Source: Polytrichum commune (taxonomy: Eukaryota; Streptophyta; Polytrichopsida; Polytrichales; Polytrichaceae). From it: a stretch of DNA of 64,000 nt. Shown here one piece after another: positions 33,841 to 45,049 of this stretch. The notes beneath the pieces were generated by a model. The model saw nothing but the letters and a program-made list of their open reading frames with translations, was not told the DNA's origin and made no database searches. Where the stretch lies: the NCBI GenBank assembly GCA_950295325.1, contig OX485804.1:20214001-20278000 (forward strand), read 5' to 3'. The stretch's first letter is position 1. Each line of letters opens with the position of its first letter. A program made the position numbers and the translations under genes.

Positions 33841-35253
33841 GTCCATAACATTTTCTTAGGGATCTTAATCATGGACTTAAGATTGGAATGAAACTTGAAG
33901 TTTGGTTCTTCAAATTGGACATTTCCTGCCATTGTTATGCAACGTAGGGGAGATGCGGTGACAACCAATGGCCAGTCTTTGTCCAACCCGGGAATGGCTT
34001 GATGTCTGACCCATTCCCGTTGTCTCACCCGGGTTGGTTGTACTTTGATTTCCTTTGCAATTGATTTTCTCAATTTGTGCCAAGAGGAAGAAGAAGAAGA
34101 AGAAGAAGATGTCTGACTCATTCCCATAATTCCATGTAGGGCTCACGGCGGCAATGCATTTTCCCTTATATCATTACCAACATGCCCAAACGCACATGTG
34201 AATGTATGGTGCTTTATGAGGAGCTCCTTCACACCCACTTTTATCACCTTTGCTTGAGGTAATGTACAATGTTGTAGGGTTTTCTTACATGGCAAGGAAA
34301 CAACATGCGTTGTGAAGTGGAGCCCATGGCATAAGCTCGCATAATATTGATCAAATGAGTCAACCCTTTAAAATGTAGAGGCATGTTTCATCTCCCCCGA
34401 AGGAATGGCCTTCTACAATGTGTATGGTCATATTGGATGAAGAATGATTACTCCTCCCTTAGCATATACACAATCAAGGTGCATGCCTTCCTACGGAAGA
34501 TGAGGGCATGCAACTAGATGATAGACTTAAAGGTGAGCAAGGTCAATATATATCTCAAAAGCTATTGCACATAAAATAATATAACGCTTCACAAGGAGTT
34601 TGGATAGCGTGTACAATTCATTCAAGGGACATGTGGCACACTTGTAATTCGATTAAGAACAAAATGCAGATGCACATGTGTGTGAGCTGAATATAAAATG
34701 GCATGTGGCTATCAAATTAATGAGCCACATATATCTTTGTTATTGCATACATGAATTCAAGCACTTAAATTAAAATTAATGTCTTGCATCATAGACACAA
34801 TCACTCATATAATATTTCCTCGTTACAAGCCTCACCCTATACAATGGGACGCCGTGTTGGACTCTATGCAATTATGTGTGAATACTTTGAGGTGTACATT
34901 TTAAAAAGCTTGGTTAAGAAATCGATGATTTGAAGCCATATCACACTACCATTAGGTATTGGAAGAGCCATAAGGTAGAAATACCGTAACCCGTTAGCCA
35001 CCCTCTAGCCGTGCTCTAGACCGTCGTCATCATGGTGAAGTGCCATTTCTAAAACTGGTCATGGCTCGGCGGCAACTTCAGTGCGTGCACACTTAGTGTA
35101 GCCAATGGGAGTCAAGTGTTAATGTACTCATGAGGTAACCGATTTAAGCGATGTTCTGTATGGAAATGCAAATTACAGTGTTCGGTGTAGGGAGAATCTA
35201 GTGAACGAGTAGGGGTTTGGACAACTTTCCACTTTGAAAAATCGTAGCGTTTT
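33841..35253. other. Intergenic DNA, nothing recognised
   Basis: A Ser-run frame on the minus strand (33910-34127) arises from an (AAG)n repeat at 34087-34109. No homology or repeat family is recognised. Confidence 0.45.
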
Positions 35254-35817
35254 TTGTATAGGGCAGAAAAATATGAAACAACTTGCATTCTTCATGAATC
35301 CTTCTCGTCTATCTTGGAAAATTATCTCATGATTGTCAGACCAGATCTTCAATGTGAATCACCTTATTTTCACGGGTTATGGTATTTCTACCTTAATGGG
35401 CATGATATTTTGGGTGTGAATGACACTTCTTTGAGTAGGTGTGGGGAAGACAGGGAGGACGATTCCCGCTCGGTAGTATGTAGAACATGTAACTCATTGG
35501 TGTTTGTTGCTATTGTATATGGTCATGGTGTGCATTCTTCGTTGGATGTGTATTACAGGTTTACAACTTCTAATATCCCATTGTTCTCGTTGTGTGCATT
35601 TGTAGGCAAGATGCAAATTCAAAAGTGTTGTACATACCAACTTGTGGGCTTGGCATGGGATTTGGATCCACGATGGGCACATTTGCACTCTCATTGGCGG
35701 GAAGAGATTTTTTTTTCAATTTTTTTTTTCATAAATAAAGTTATTATGAGGGACAAATTGGGTTTCATCTTGCTTGTGAATGAGTTTTGGGTGAGTATTT
35801 TCTTTGCATGCATTTGA
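35254..35817 (+). other. Unidentified 187-codon open frame
   Basis: This is the longest open frame between the two genes. It follows a T-rich stretch ending TATAG, which resembles a splice acceptor, and starts without an in-frame ATG at its 5' edge. The product would hold RSVVCRTCNSLVF, a C-x-x-C pair, a later CC, and many aromatics; I recognise no family. Internal sequences resembling splice acceptors (TATTACAG, TTTGTAG) suggest that if it is a gene, it is split. It could equally be a chance frame or an eroded transposon segment. Confidence 0.2.
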
Positions 35818-37545
35818 TTTTGCTTGCATTGTAAGGGCAAAGGCATGGACCTGGTTGCATATTGTTGAGGTTGGTTCAGAGTGAAATTATTTCAACTTGT
35901 GTCCATGTTTGATACATGTAGATTATGGCCATAACAATGTTGACATTACTTGAGATAACCCATGATGGCCATGTGCACACGTAATTTAATGAATGTTGGT
36001 ATGTTATTCATCATATGCTAACAATGAAGAAATAATTTACTTGAGAGATGTTAATATAGAAAACAATAAAGAAATTGTGAGCATACAATGTGAAGTTGAA
36101 ATTTGTGTAGATTGGGGATTGTCATTGGATACTTAAGTTGCTTCCTTCCATACAAGTGTGGTATATTTGTGATGACCCTCATGAATTTAATCAAGGTAAA
36201 TAATATGCAACTTGTAGCATTTTCAAAAGAATTGACCATGATCAAGATTCCCACAAATTTTGCGTCAATACATGAAGGATGTAATCTAATTTTGCAAACA
36301 TTACAATTTGCCCTTAGATTCATTTCTTTGCAAGTGAAGAAAAATTTGCATGGTTTTGATTGTTAAATGAAGCCAATTTTGCATTGGTTTGGTTATTGGG
36401 TCATGGCTAGATTTGGGCATGAATTCATAACTCAAGAGGTACACTACATTTGTTGTGGTATGTTTGGCACAAATGCCAAGCACATAGCCAAGGAGTCATT
36501 ACACAATTATCAAGATTACAAACCTCTTACCGGTAAATTTTCTACAATAACCCAACCTAGCTAACCTTACCAACAACCTCCACTCTATATGGAACTACTT
36601 ACTATGCCCACCATAGTACTATTCTAACCTATAACCCTTATGGCAGTGATATTGAATTATTATGGGATGGTGATTCTTTTATTGTCATAGGTGTATGTTC
36701 TAACTTTAATAATAGACCTTGATGTTTATGGTGAAATTGGTACTAGACCTCCGACTGCTACTATCACAACAACGTTACACCACTAGTACCTAAAGAAGCA
36801 AAATAATCATTGGGACATTGGTAATACCCCTTAGCATATCGACAATGTGATATAATGTGTTCATGTCACTTGATTGTACTAACATTGACCTTGGTAGGTC
36901 ATAGATATACAAATCTAGCTCTCGTCCTTGATTAAGTACACATTCAGACTATCATAACATTTTAAATATTATCATTTGTATTTTTTATTCTTCAAAAGGG
37001 TAACAAAACACATGAGCTCATGTGGTACTGACTACATTGTTAAAGGAAAATCAAACTACAACAATGCGTCATTTCCTACAACTGATGGAATCCACACATT
37101 ACTATGCTAACTCACCTCTGTCTACTAGAGTTTCTCATTCATATCTCTTCTACAAGAGAGTATGAGGGTATCACAATCTCCAAGCATGCTAAAGTGAATG
37201 TGTGAGAGAGACCATCCTCAGTGTCCTATCTTATTTAACTCAGTGCAACCCATTTGCATAGGTCCTACTTATTTATCTTACAAGAATGGCAACAAACAAT
37301 TATTTACCACCTTATCCCATACATCTTAGTTCATAGCTCTAGGTGGTAGGTTGAGCCTTGTCACCCCATCACTTTCCTATCATGTTTTAACATGAGGTAA
37401 CTTCATGAACCTTAAATTATTGTATCTACCATAGCTGGTGGTTTTTTATTGTACATTAACACTGGAATCTTTTGTTTCAATAAATACCATTGCATGTGGT
37501 ATTTAACCTACGATAATGTCTCTTTAAAAACAACATGGGACAAGT
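35818..37545. other. AT-rich intergenic DNA, nothing recognised
   Basis: Short overlapping frames on both strands near 36.0-36.6 kb show no family features. No inverted or tandem repeats stand out. Confidence 0.45.
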
Positions 37546-38230
37546 TTGATTTTTGGACACATGAATGCATGGGTGAGGTGCAAAGATGAGGGATTGAGTG
37601 ATGAGTTGATGGAAATACTGAAGGGCATGGTGTTGGACAACCAAAGGTCACTCCCAATGAGAACTCAAAGCCACGTTCTTGAAAATAAGGATTCACATGA
37701 CATTGAAAATCATTTGAAGAGGACTATTGCTTGCGCGTTTGCTTCGGACCTTTAGGACTTACAATGCAAAGTTCTCTTTGCTATGTTTAACTCCATCGAC
37801 ATTGTTTTGGACATGCATATGGTGTCCAATATGGCAACACATGGCAAAGTTGCTATTGCATTCTTTGGGTAGAAAGAGTATCGGATTATAACAAAGGCAA
37901 GGGGATGGAATATTTAAACCGAGATGGCAATGGGGCAACTTACTCTTCCCAACCCATGGGTTAAAGGCCAAACAATGTTGATGCATGTGAGACACGACTT
38001 TAATGGTATGAAGATAGGTTCTCTCATATTGGATGCAGGCATGATGTGGTGAATGTTTTATGTTAATGTTGTGGCATACATGGATGTGCATGAGGGATTT
38101 AGAATGATCAATGAACCAACCATTTCTTCATGACAATGTGAAATTATGAGCTCCAAAAACTACATGGAAAGTGGCTATGGCCTTGATTTGGATTTGCAAA
38201 CCATCTCATATAAATAGCGTGTTTCATACC
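37546..38230 (+). pseudogene. Possible eroded coding remnant, unidentified
   Basis: One frame from about 37757 stays open for long stretches broken by single stops (for example AMFNSIDIVLDMHMVSNM and PWVKGQTMLMHVRHDFNGMK). That pattern fits a decayed gene. I cannot name the protein; the neighbourhood suggests transposon origin. Confidence 0.25.
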
Positions 38231-38789
38231 CTAAAAGAATATGTTAGTTTTAAAATAAGTAACTTTAATAGATCCATTTACCTTATAAGAAATGCAAATA
38301 AATGAATAAGGATGTGCACCCTAATATTCATTAATAAGGTGGATGTGCCTTAGATGAATTTTATTCTTTTTGCACCCACTTTTCATAATGTATAAACCAT
38401 GCAATTAGTGCACAATGACTAGCAAATTTAAAATTGTACACACAACCATTTCCTTCACAAATTTTGGAGATCGCATAAATATCTTATTCATCATCAAAGT
38501 GAAGATAAATGTGTTCTTTAGGGAATAGGCTATGCATGAGGGGTAATGCATGAAGCTTAGCCAAGTAACAATGCATGAATTCCCCATAATGTAGTCCCCT
38601 TCATGCAATACTAAATATAAGGGAGCCATGGCATATTTCCACCCTTGGATCTTTCTATGATCAACTATTGACATATCTTTCGGTCTGGAAGCCTCTCAAA
38701 GGCAACCACATGGATGGCATAGTTTGACCAAGGTTTTAAAGCAATGGTTGGAATGTCAAGCTTCCATATATGATGGACATGAACATTTA

Positions 38790-39421
38790 TACAATAATCT
38801 CCCACTTAAGTATGCACTCATTTAAGTAAGCATCCCGGTTAAGTGCGCAGTATTTTTGACAAAAATTAGGGTTCGTATTTTATTGTTTGAACATGTCAAG
38901 CAAAGTCATTCGCCACGAATGCATGAATTTTTTATGCTTGACATTAAATGTCAGTTTATTAGCATTTTGCTAAAACGTCTCAAACGATTATCACAATTCA
39001 TCGTATATTTGTCCAACTTCCATTTGAACATTGGAGCAAAGCAATTGGTCATCAATGTTGAGGACAATGTTGTGTAGAGCTTCAAAGCCTTTGAGGTCTG
39101 TAGCACTTTTAGATTCAGCAAATGCCTCGATAGGTTGGATTTCGTTGCAGCATGTTATCCTGATTGTCCCAAACTTTCCAGATGGCACCTTCATTGACTT
39201 CTTACTGCAACCCTAGCTCAACACGTTCGGCTTGCACTTTATAATGATTTCACATCGTTGAGCTTCGGTCAAGCGGGTTGCCTCAAGTTTCATCCGTTTC
39301 CCAATGCGATTCATCGAATAAGAGAGTTTAGAAAACGATATGAGTAAAGTACGCACCTACCAACTAAGTGCGCACCAACGGCTTTGGTTCAAAATGCGTA
39401 CTTGAGCATGATATTATTGTA
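38790..39421 (-). mobile_element. pogo/Tigger-like relic with psq-type HTH remnant
   Basis: ACAATAATCTCCCACTTAAG then TATGCA at the left is inverted at the right (GCGTACTTGAGCATGATATT then ATTGT), and TA flanks both ends. On the minus strand near 39290-39130 the frame reads MKLEATRLTEAQRCEII and, after a frameshift, GAIWKVWDNQDNMLQR. This is the helix-turn-helix found at the N-terminus of pogo and CENP-B-type transposases. Catalytic parts are gone. Confidence 0.6.
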
Positions 39422-42229
39422 TACGGCTATGATTGAGGCCACCTAATGGGGATATAACTCCCCTCGCAACCTCACTTACCCTCTTTCTAGCATTGTCGTG
39501 CTTGTTGTTCAATTTTTACTAGCGGTCTCTCCATTTGGAACTCAATGTTGCTCCGCTACTATGGCGCTCATTGTTGTTGTACTCCTCTCTAAGTTCCTCT
39601 CCCTCTTAGTGCTCGGTTCTTGGTACTAGCGGCTTGCATTGAGTGATCGTAGTCTTGGTGTTGGTCACTTACTTCTTGGTGTTGAATGCTTAGGGTTGGT
39701 TTCTAATGTTGTTACCGTTGATTTGTTAAGCACCAGCTTCTTCTGCCAATGCCTATGCTCATTTGCTTCATCGCTTTTGTTTTGTTTGTTATCTAACGAG
39801 TTTTATTCCTTGTGTATATTGTTTCAGTGCTTTTTGCCATTGATGCTTGTTGGCACTCTTGTTTTGTTGTTCGTTAACATGTCTTGCCTTTGGCAACAAT
39901 GTTTCATGGTTCTTTAACGTGTGCACTTAGCATATCTTTGTCAAGTGATTGTTGCCAAAATCTTTTGTCTTACGTACCATGTGCTATTCTTGTGCCTAGT
40001 GTTGGTGGTGTTCTCCTTAATGCTTCCAAACACTATTTTAGTCTTCTGGATAAGCACTTCTCATTACTATCCAACTACTCTTGTGTCCTTGAGCTACGCC
40101 TTGGTGTGTGTTTTATGCACTATGAGCATTCTAAACAATCATTTGTGGTTTGTTTGTTAATGTTCATGGTGACTTTAGTTGTTCAATTGTTGCATTTATA
40201 TTTCTTACTTACTAATTGGTGCTTCTGCTTCTTGCAGGTTTGTAGAATAGGGTTTTAGTAGCTTTTGTAATTGTAGGTGTTGTAATTAATACTTCTATGC
40301 ACATTTGGTACATTTTTGCATGTGTTGTGGTGCCTCTTGTATTTTCTCAATGGAAGGTGCCAATGTATGTGATGTTATTAGCCTTGTTGCCTCCCGTATA
40401 TCCAATAGTGCATTCAATCTGTTAATCAACCTTTTTTACATGGTGTGTGATGATTCTTGTCATAACTTACTATCAAAGTTGATTATTTAGTAATAGATGT
40501 TGGAGATCTACTAGCAACAAAGTCAGTTGATGATCTTAAGGATTTATATCCTATCATGGATGATCTTGAGTGTCATGACGTGGAAGATTCTTATCAACTT
40601 GACATATTTTGTGATCATTAGGAAATGGAATCTTGGTGTTAAGGATTTTTGTGATCCAACACTCTATGGTGATGTTGTGAAGGAGAAGACAAATTTTTGA
40701 TGAAGATGTTGTTGTTGAGAACACACACTAGAGAAACCATGATCTCAAGGAATTTGCTAACATTCAAATAAAAGTTGTTTGTAGATCACACTTCTTTGAT
40801 GGGTTCATAATGCCTTCAAAAGCTGGCGCAAGTTTGTCATCATGGTACCACCCAATAGCTTGACGAGCTTTTCAAAATGAACCCCAAGCAACTTGTGGAA
40901 CTCCTAATTTCTTCATTTTTGAAAACCATAAAGATGAATTGGAATCTCTATCCTCCATTCTCTATCCAAGGTTCTTGAGGTTTGTTGCGGGTGGAATAGT
41001 TAATCGAATCTAAGACTTTTACCTAGTAACAAGGCATGGTTCATTAATAAGTTTTTGACCAATAAGTAATTTGTAGCCCAATTGGTGTTTTATGACCAGC
41101 TGTACTTATTGATTTTAATAACCCGTAATTTCTTGTTTTGTTGTGGTAATTGTTGATTGTCAAATTCTAGTGACTAAGGTAACTTTCAATTAGGTCTAGG
41201 GATTTGCTACATAAGTCAAGGCACTGGACTTTGGAGGAGCTAGTTGTTAGCATTAGTTGTTTGAGCTAGTAATTTGAGTTAGTTGTAAGAGTTAGTTCAA
41301 ATAATCTCAGATTTGAGTAGCAGAGTTAGGATTTTAGCTCTTGGTAATGAATGGATGCTAAAGGATATTTGTGAGGGATGATTTGATATCCATGTAAGAG
41401 GTTTTGAGTTGCATATGGAGTAATGGTTTGAGGAAACCATATTTGCGGTGTTCCCATAGTGCTAGTATTTTTGCAAGGCTGATGGTTGATGTTTAGGATT
41501 AGCAAACTCCCTTCTCGGATCATTGTGATGGTAATGTAGGTTAGAGTGATTCAAATGTGTGGCATGGTAGTCATAGAAGATGTCTAATTAGGGTTGCATG
41601 TAATCAGAGCTTGGAAGGTAGATCTAGGCTAGATTATAGCATATCTAAGACCAATGATAATTAGGATGGGTAGACCAAGACTAAGTGTAGCTTAAGAAAT
41701 AAAAGCACCTCCCGATTTGCCATCTAGGAAAACCAAGGACAAAGAAAAGAGGTTCATGGTTAGGTGTAGTTCGGATCCAAAGATGAAGTTGTGGATCCTG
41801 GTTGGGATGTGGCAGGATAACACGGGAGCAAGCTAATTCTGACCAAGGCTAATTACGTCATAAACTAGGTCATGTCTCGGAAAGCTTGGATTAGGCAGTA
41901 AGGAGGCATGAACCGCATTTTAAGGAGATCATTGTGACCATGAGGTTGGGGTGAGAATCACCCTTAACAAGGTCAATAAATGGCATCATCCAATCTCATA
42001 CTATTCAGAGGGTAGTAGCAAGCGTGCCTGCCATAAGTTTTGTATCAAAGAGGATCCAATGTACCTCCATGTCAAGTCGGTTGATAAAGCATCCCATTCA
42101 TAAATCAATTGCTTTTGCTTTAGGTAAAGAATGTGTGGAGGACCAAAGGCGAGAGCAACTATTGAGAAGACCAAAAGATTGAAGACATAGCATTTTGAAG
42201 GAGTTACAACCATAAGGTTGACCTATGCA
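39422..42229. other. Intergenic DNA, T-rich, no gene recognised
   Basis: All three plus-strand frames stay open in turn between 39639 and 40258 because the DNA is T-rich and poor in A; the predicted peptides are hydrophobic low-information sequence. No known domain. Confidence 0.4.
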
Positions 42230-43538
42230 CTCGGGGGGGGGGGCACTGGCGAAAAACGTAGGAACTACGTGCGATAAAATATAGGGTCTTGTATAAAAAT
42301 TTGGCGTAAAATTTGTAAATTATTAGATGTAGTATAGGGTGCTTTGGGATTGTGAAACATGATTATATGTAATATAGCATTTGACAAAACATGATTAAAT
42401 TACCTAAGTGGTACATATAAAATAGCATGGAGAAAAAGCGATAGTTTCAAAAATTAAATACTTTGCCACCAAAATATGGCATGTTCTATATAGGAAGGGT
42501 TCAAAAGATAAGGGTGAAGGTTGGTACTAAGTGGGGCAATTGTTGGCAACCCATTGACTTGATAAAACGTGCAGTCCAGAACGGAAATAGAGAAACGCTC
42601 TTCCCAACTGCTATGGCTTACCTCCATTGGTTCAAAAAACAACCGGGTCTCAACAAATATAAGTATGTTGAGAGTGATTGTGTGTGGGTTGATGTGGATG
42701 CTATTATCTCAACTGTGTCTCTACTGTATGAATCAACTAGCAAAATCTACACCTTAGATGAGGTAGATGCAAACTCATTGAGTGAGTTCATTTCAAATAA
42801 AAAATAAAACCTGCTAAATTTGTACTATCTCACACATGTGGAGATATAATTTGGAAAAAGGGTTGAATGATCATTAGTATATCTTGAAATCTGTAGTAGT
42901 CATTTCAGTTCGAGTACCCTCATATCTCCCACATGTGTAAATGGTAGCCTAGCTAGTTTAGGTGGATTTTGCTTGCATGGCGTGGGATTTTCCTCCAATG
43001 TGTAGGAATGGAAGATCAAGGCATCAATTGTAGGGATTTTGCAAACCTTGTAAATGTGACTTTGAGACACATGTGGCTGGCATGTTCCCTAAGACCTCAA
43101 GGTTTCTAATTGTGTTATCCAACACAACTTTTATTCGTTGGCTCGTGTTGCTTAATGACATGTAATTGCAATCTTTTGTTGTTATTGTTTAGTGTTTTGT
43201 TTGCCCGGACTTCAGTGTGACCTTGAACCCTAAACCCTAGTAAATGTTTGTTTCTCTTACTCTGTACATGTGCTTCTAACAAGAATTCTATTGTATCATA
43301 CACTTTAAGGAATGGGGGCAATCAGGGGGAAAAAATACATATAAGTAATATAGGGTACCATAAAATCAACCATCCAAGAATTTATAATTACCAATAGGGT
43401 GCAAATAATCACAACAATTTACCATTATTTCAAAAATTAGCATCCCTTATAATCCTTTCTCATAGGTAAATAGCCCCCATTTTAATAGGTCATTATCGCA
43501 GGTGTATGCAAAATATACAAGGGAGTGCCCCCCCTGAG
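42230..43538. mobile_element. 1.3-kb hAT-like element carrying an ORF, TSD CCTATGCA
   Basis: The left end CTCGGGGGG... then GGGGGCACT and the right end AGTGCCCCCCCTGAG are inverted copies. CCTATGCA flanks both sides (42222-42229 and 43539-43546), an exact 8-bp hAT-type duplication. The motif TGCGATAA lies about 40-50 bp from each end, as in the 402-bp MITE at 17740-18141. No hAT transposase is present; instead it holds the frame at 42463-42807. Confidence 0.85.
42463..42807 (+). CDS. Transposon-borne open frame of 114 codons, function unknown
   Basis: The frame is open from upstream of a possible ATG (42478-42480) to TAA at 42805-42807. It reads as a compact, ordinary protein: FYIGRVQKIRVKVGTKWGN, then WFKKQPGLNKYKYVESD, then CVWVDVDAIISTVSLLYES, ending in a short acidic helix. 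No signal peptide or membrane segment is evident. It has no resemblance to hAT transposase that I can see, so it may be a captured host-gene piece or an accessory protein. Unlike nearby relics it has no internal stops. No intron signals were identified. Confidence 0.4.
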   Translation: MPPKYGMFYIGRVQKIRVKVGTKWGNCWQPIDLIKRAVQNGNRETLFPTAMAYLHWFKKQPGLNKYKYVESDCVWVDVDAIISTVSLLYESTSKIYTLDEVDANSLSEFISNKK

Positions 43539-43546
43539 CCTATGCA

Positions 43547-44460
43547 AGAACAACTTTATGGCATTTTGGCAAAGTTGCAATTTAGTATTGAATCACAATT
43601 GATATTATGAAAAACCTTATATTCACTTGATAAACCTTGTACGCACATGATACCCAATTAATAATACATATAAAAAATATCTTTTAGTATTTTTCTCATA
43701 TTTTGTCCATTTGCACATAAGGCTTTTAGCTTTTCAAACATGTTTTAATTCAATTTTCATTTCAGGTTAATCCAATGGCCAATGTATGTGAGGCGATGCT
43801 ATGTATTACACATGTTTCTAAGTCAATGCCAATGTGCACTAGCTAAATGAGCAATGAATTAGAAAGATATGTAGGGTAAAAGGCAATGTCATAACAATCT
43901 AGCAAACATGATGAAACACATCCAAGCATTAGAACAATAACATCATTCTTTAAATAATTTGGATGAAAAACACGGACATCCATTCCATATGTCAGAGTGC
44001 ATGGTAGGGTTTCGTAATGCACTCCACTTTACGGAAATACAATTACAGGAATTACGGGTATGTGCCTTGAACAACAAATGGAAATCTAACCTAGGGCTTT
44101 ACGAGGCCGGTGTCCAAATATGTTGAATATTGCACCTAGAATGGATAGTGTATATTTTGAGCATGCAGTCCAATCCCTTTAAACACAGTTGTTTTTGGTG
44201 CTAGCTCTTAGAGGCACACCTCAACTACATACCACGCAAATATAGACTAGTAAGATGCCCACGCTTAATGTCGTGGGTGACCAACAAACACCTCCTACCA
44301 ACAAAGTTCATTGTTAGCTTCAGTTTGACCGGTGAGAGCCATTGGATGTAACTCTAGGAGTGCTGGTAGAACCCGTTTACTGGTGGCCTGCACTAGTACG
44401 TGTGGGTGGGCTATAGGTTTCCAGATTATTGTTGTGTTCAATTTAGGCACTCCTACCTTG
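43547..44460. other. Intergenic DNA, nothing recognised
   Basis: No repeat family or supported frame was found between the hAT-like element and the promoter region of the PsbP-domain gene. Confidence 0.4.
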
Positions 44461-44607
44461 AGGTGTGAGTTTGGTAAAGAAGCGTAGAGTGACGTGGCGC
44501 AAATGTATGGCCCAGCAGTTAAGGAGATCATCATCATCCCCTTTTGGTTGTGCGCCATGCATCCTTCGCACTCCGCATTTCGGCAACCCCAACACGCCAC
44601 TCCTCAT

Positions 44608-44613
44608 CACGTG
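44608..44613. promoter_or_regulatory. G-box (CACGTG) upstream of the PsbP-domain gene
   Basis: ATCACGTGG lies about 440 bp before the start codon. G-boxes bind bZIP and bHLH factors and are common in light-responsive photosynthesis promoters. A single hexamer is weak evidence. Confidence 0.3.
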
Positions 44614-44684
44614 GACCACCAAGTGGATTGGATTGGCCTGGCCTGGACTGCCTGTGGGTGGTTAGTAATCTTATTAGTACACTT

Positions 44685-45020
44685 TGCACTCCTTCATCAT
44701 CATACTGCACCACATTGGCACCACATTCGGAGCACACACATCTACCGCAGTGGTCAACTTGTTTGCAAGCAGAGTGGCGCCCTTGAAATTGGCTCGCTCT
44801 GGAATTGCATTCCAGGAGCATAGTTGGACATTGGTTTCCTTAGGACTGATAAGTGCTCGCTCATCATCTTACCGTACCACACTGGCACCACAATCGGAGA
44901 ACACACAATTGCCGCAGTGGTTAACTTTGTTTCTGAGAATTGAGTTGCAATTTTTTCAACAAGAGTGGTAGGATTGCAATTGGGTCGCCCTGTGATTGCA
45001 GTTCAGGAGCAGGATTGAGC
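44685..45020. repeat. Tandem duplication (about 168 bp) in the PsbP-gene promoter
   Basis: CTTCATCATCATACTGCACC... CCGCAGTGGTC at about 44690-44750 is repeated as CTCATCATCTTACCGTACCA... CCGCAGTGGTT at about 44858-44920, and the following segments (TGGAATTGCATTCCAGGAGC; TGTGATTGCAGTTCAGGAGC) also correspond. It ends about 30 bp before the ATG, so it probably spans promoter and leader. Confidence 0.75.
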
Positions 45021-45049
45021 TTTGGTTTTGCTAAGAAAGAGACAGATAG

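Noticed and set aside
33714-34127. A Ser-rich 137-codon minus-strand gene
   Set aside because: The Ser run comes from an (AAG)n microsatellite and the frame runs into the inverted-repeat element at 33586-33827.
39639-40258. Overlapping plus-strand frames with hydrophobic products, like a membrane protein
   Set aside because: All three frames are open in turn because the DNA is T-rich; no conserved motif.
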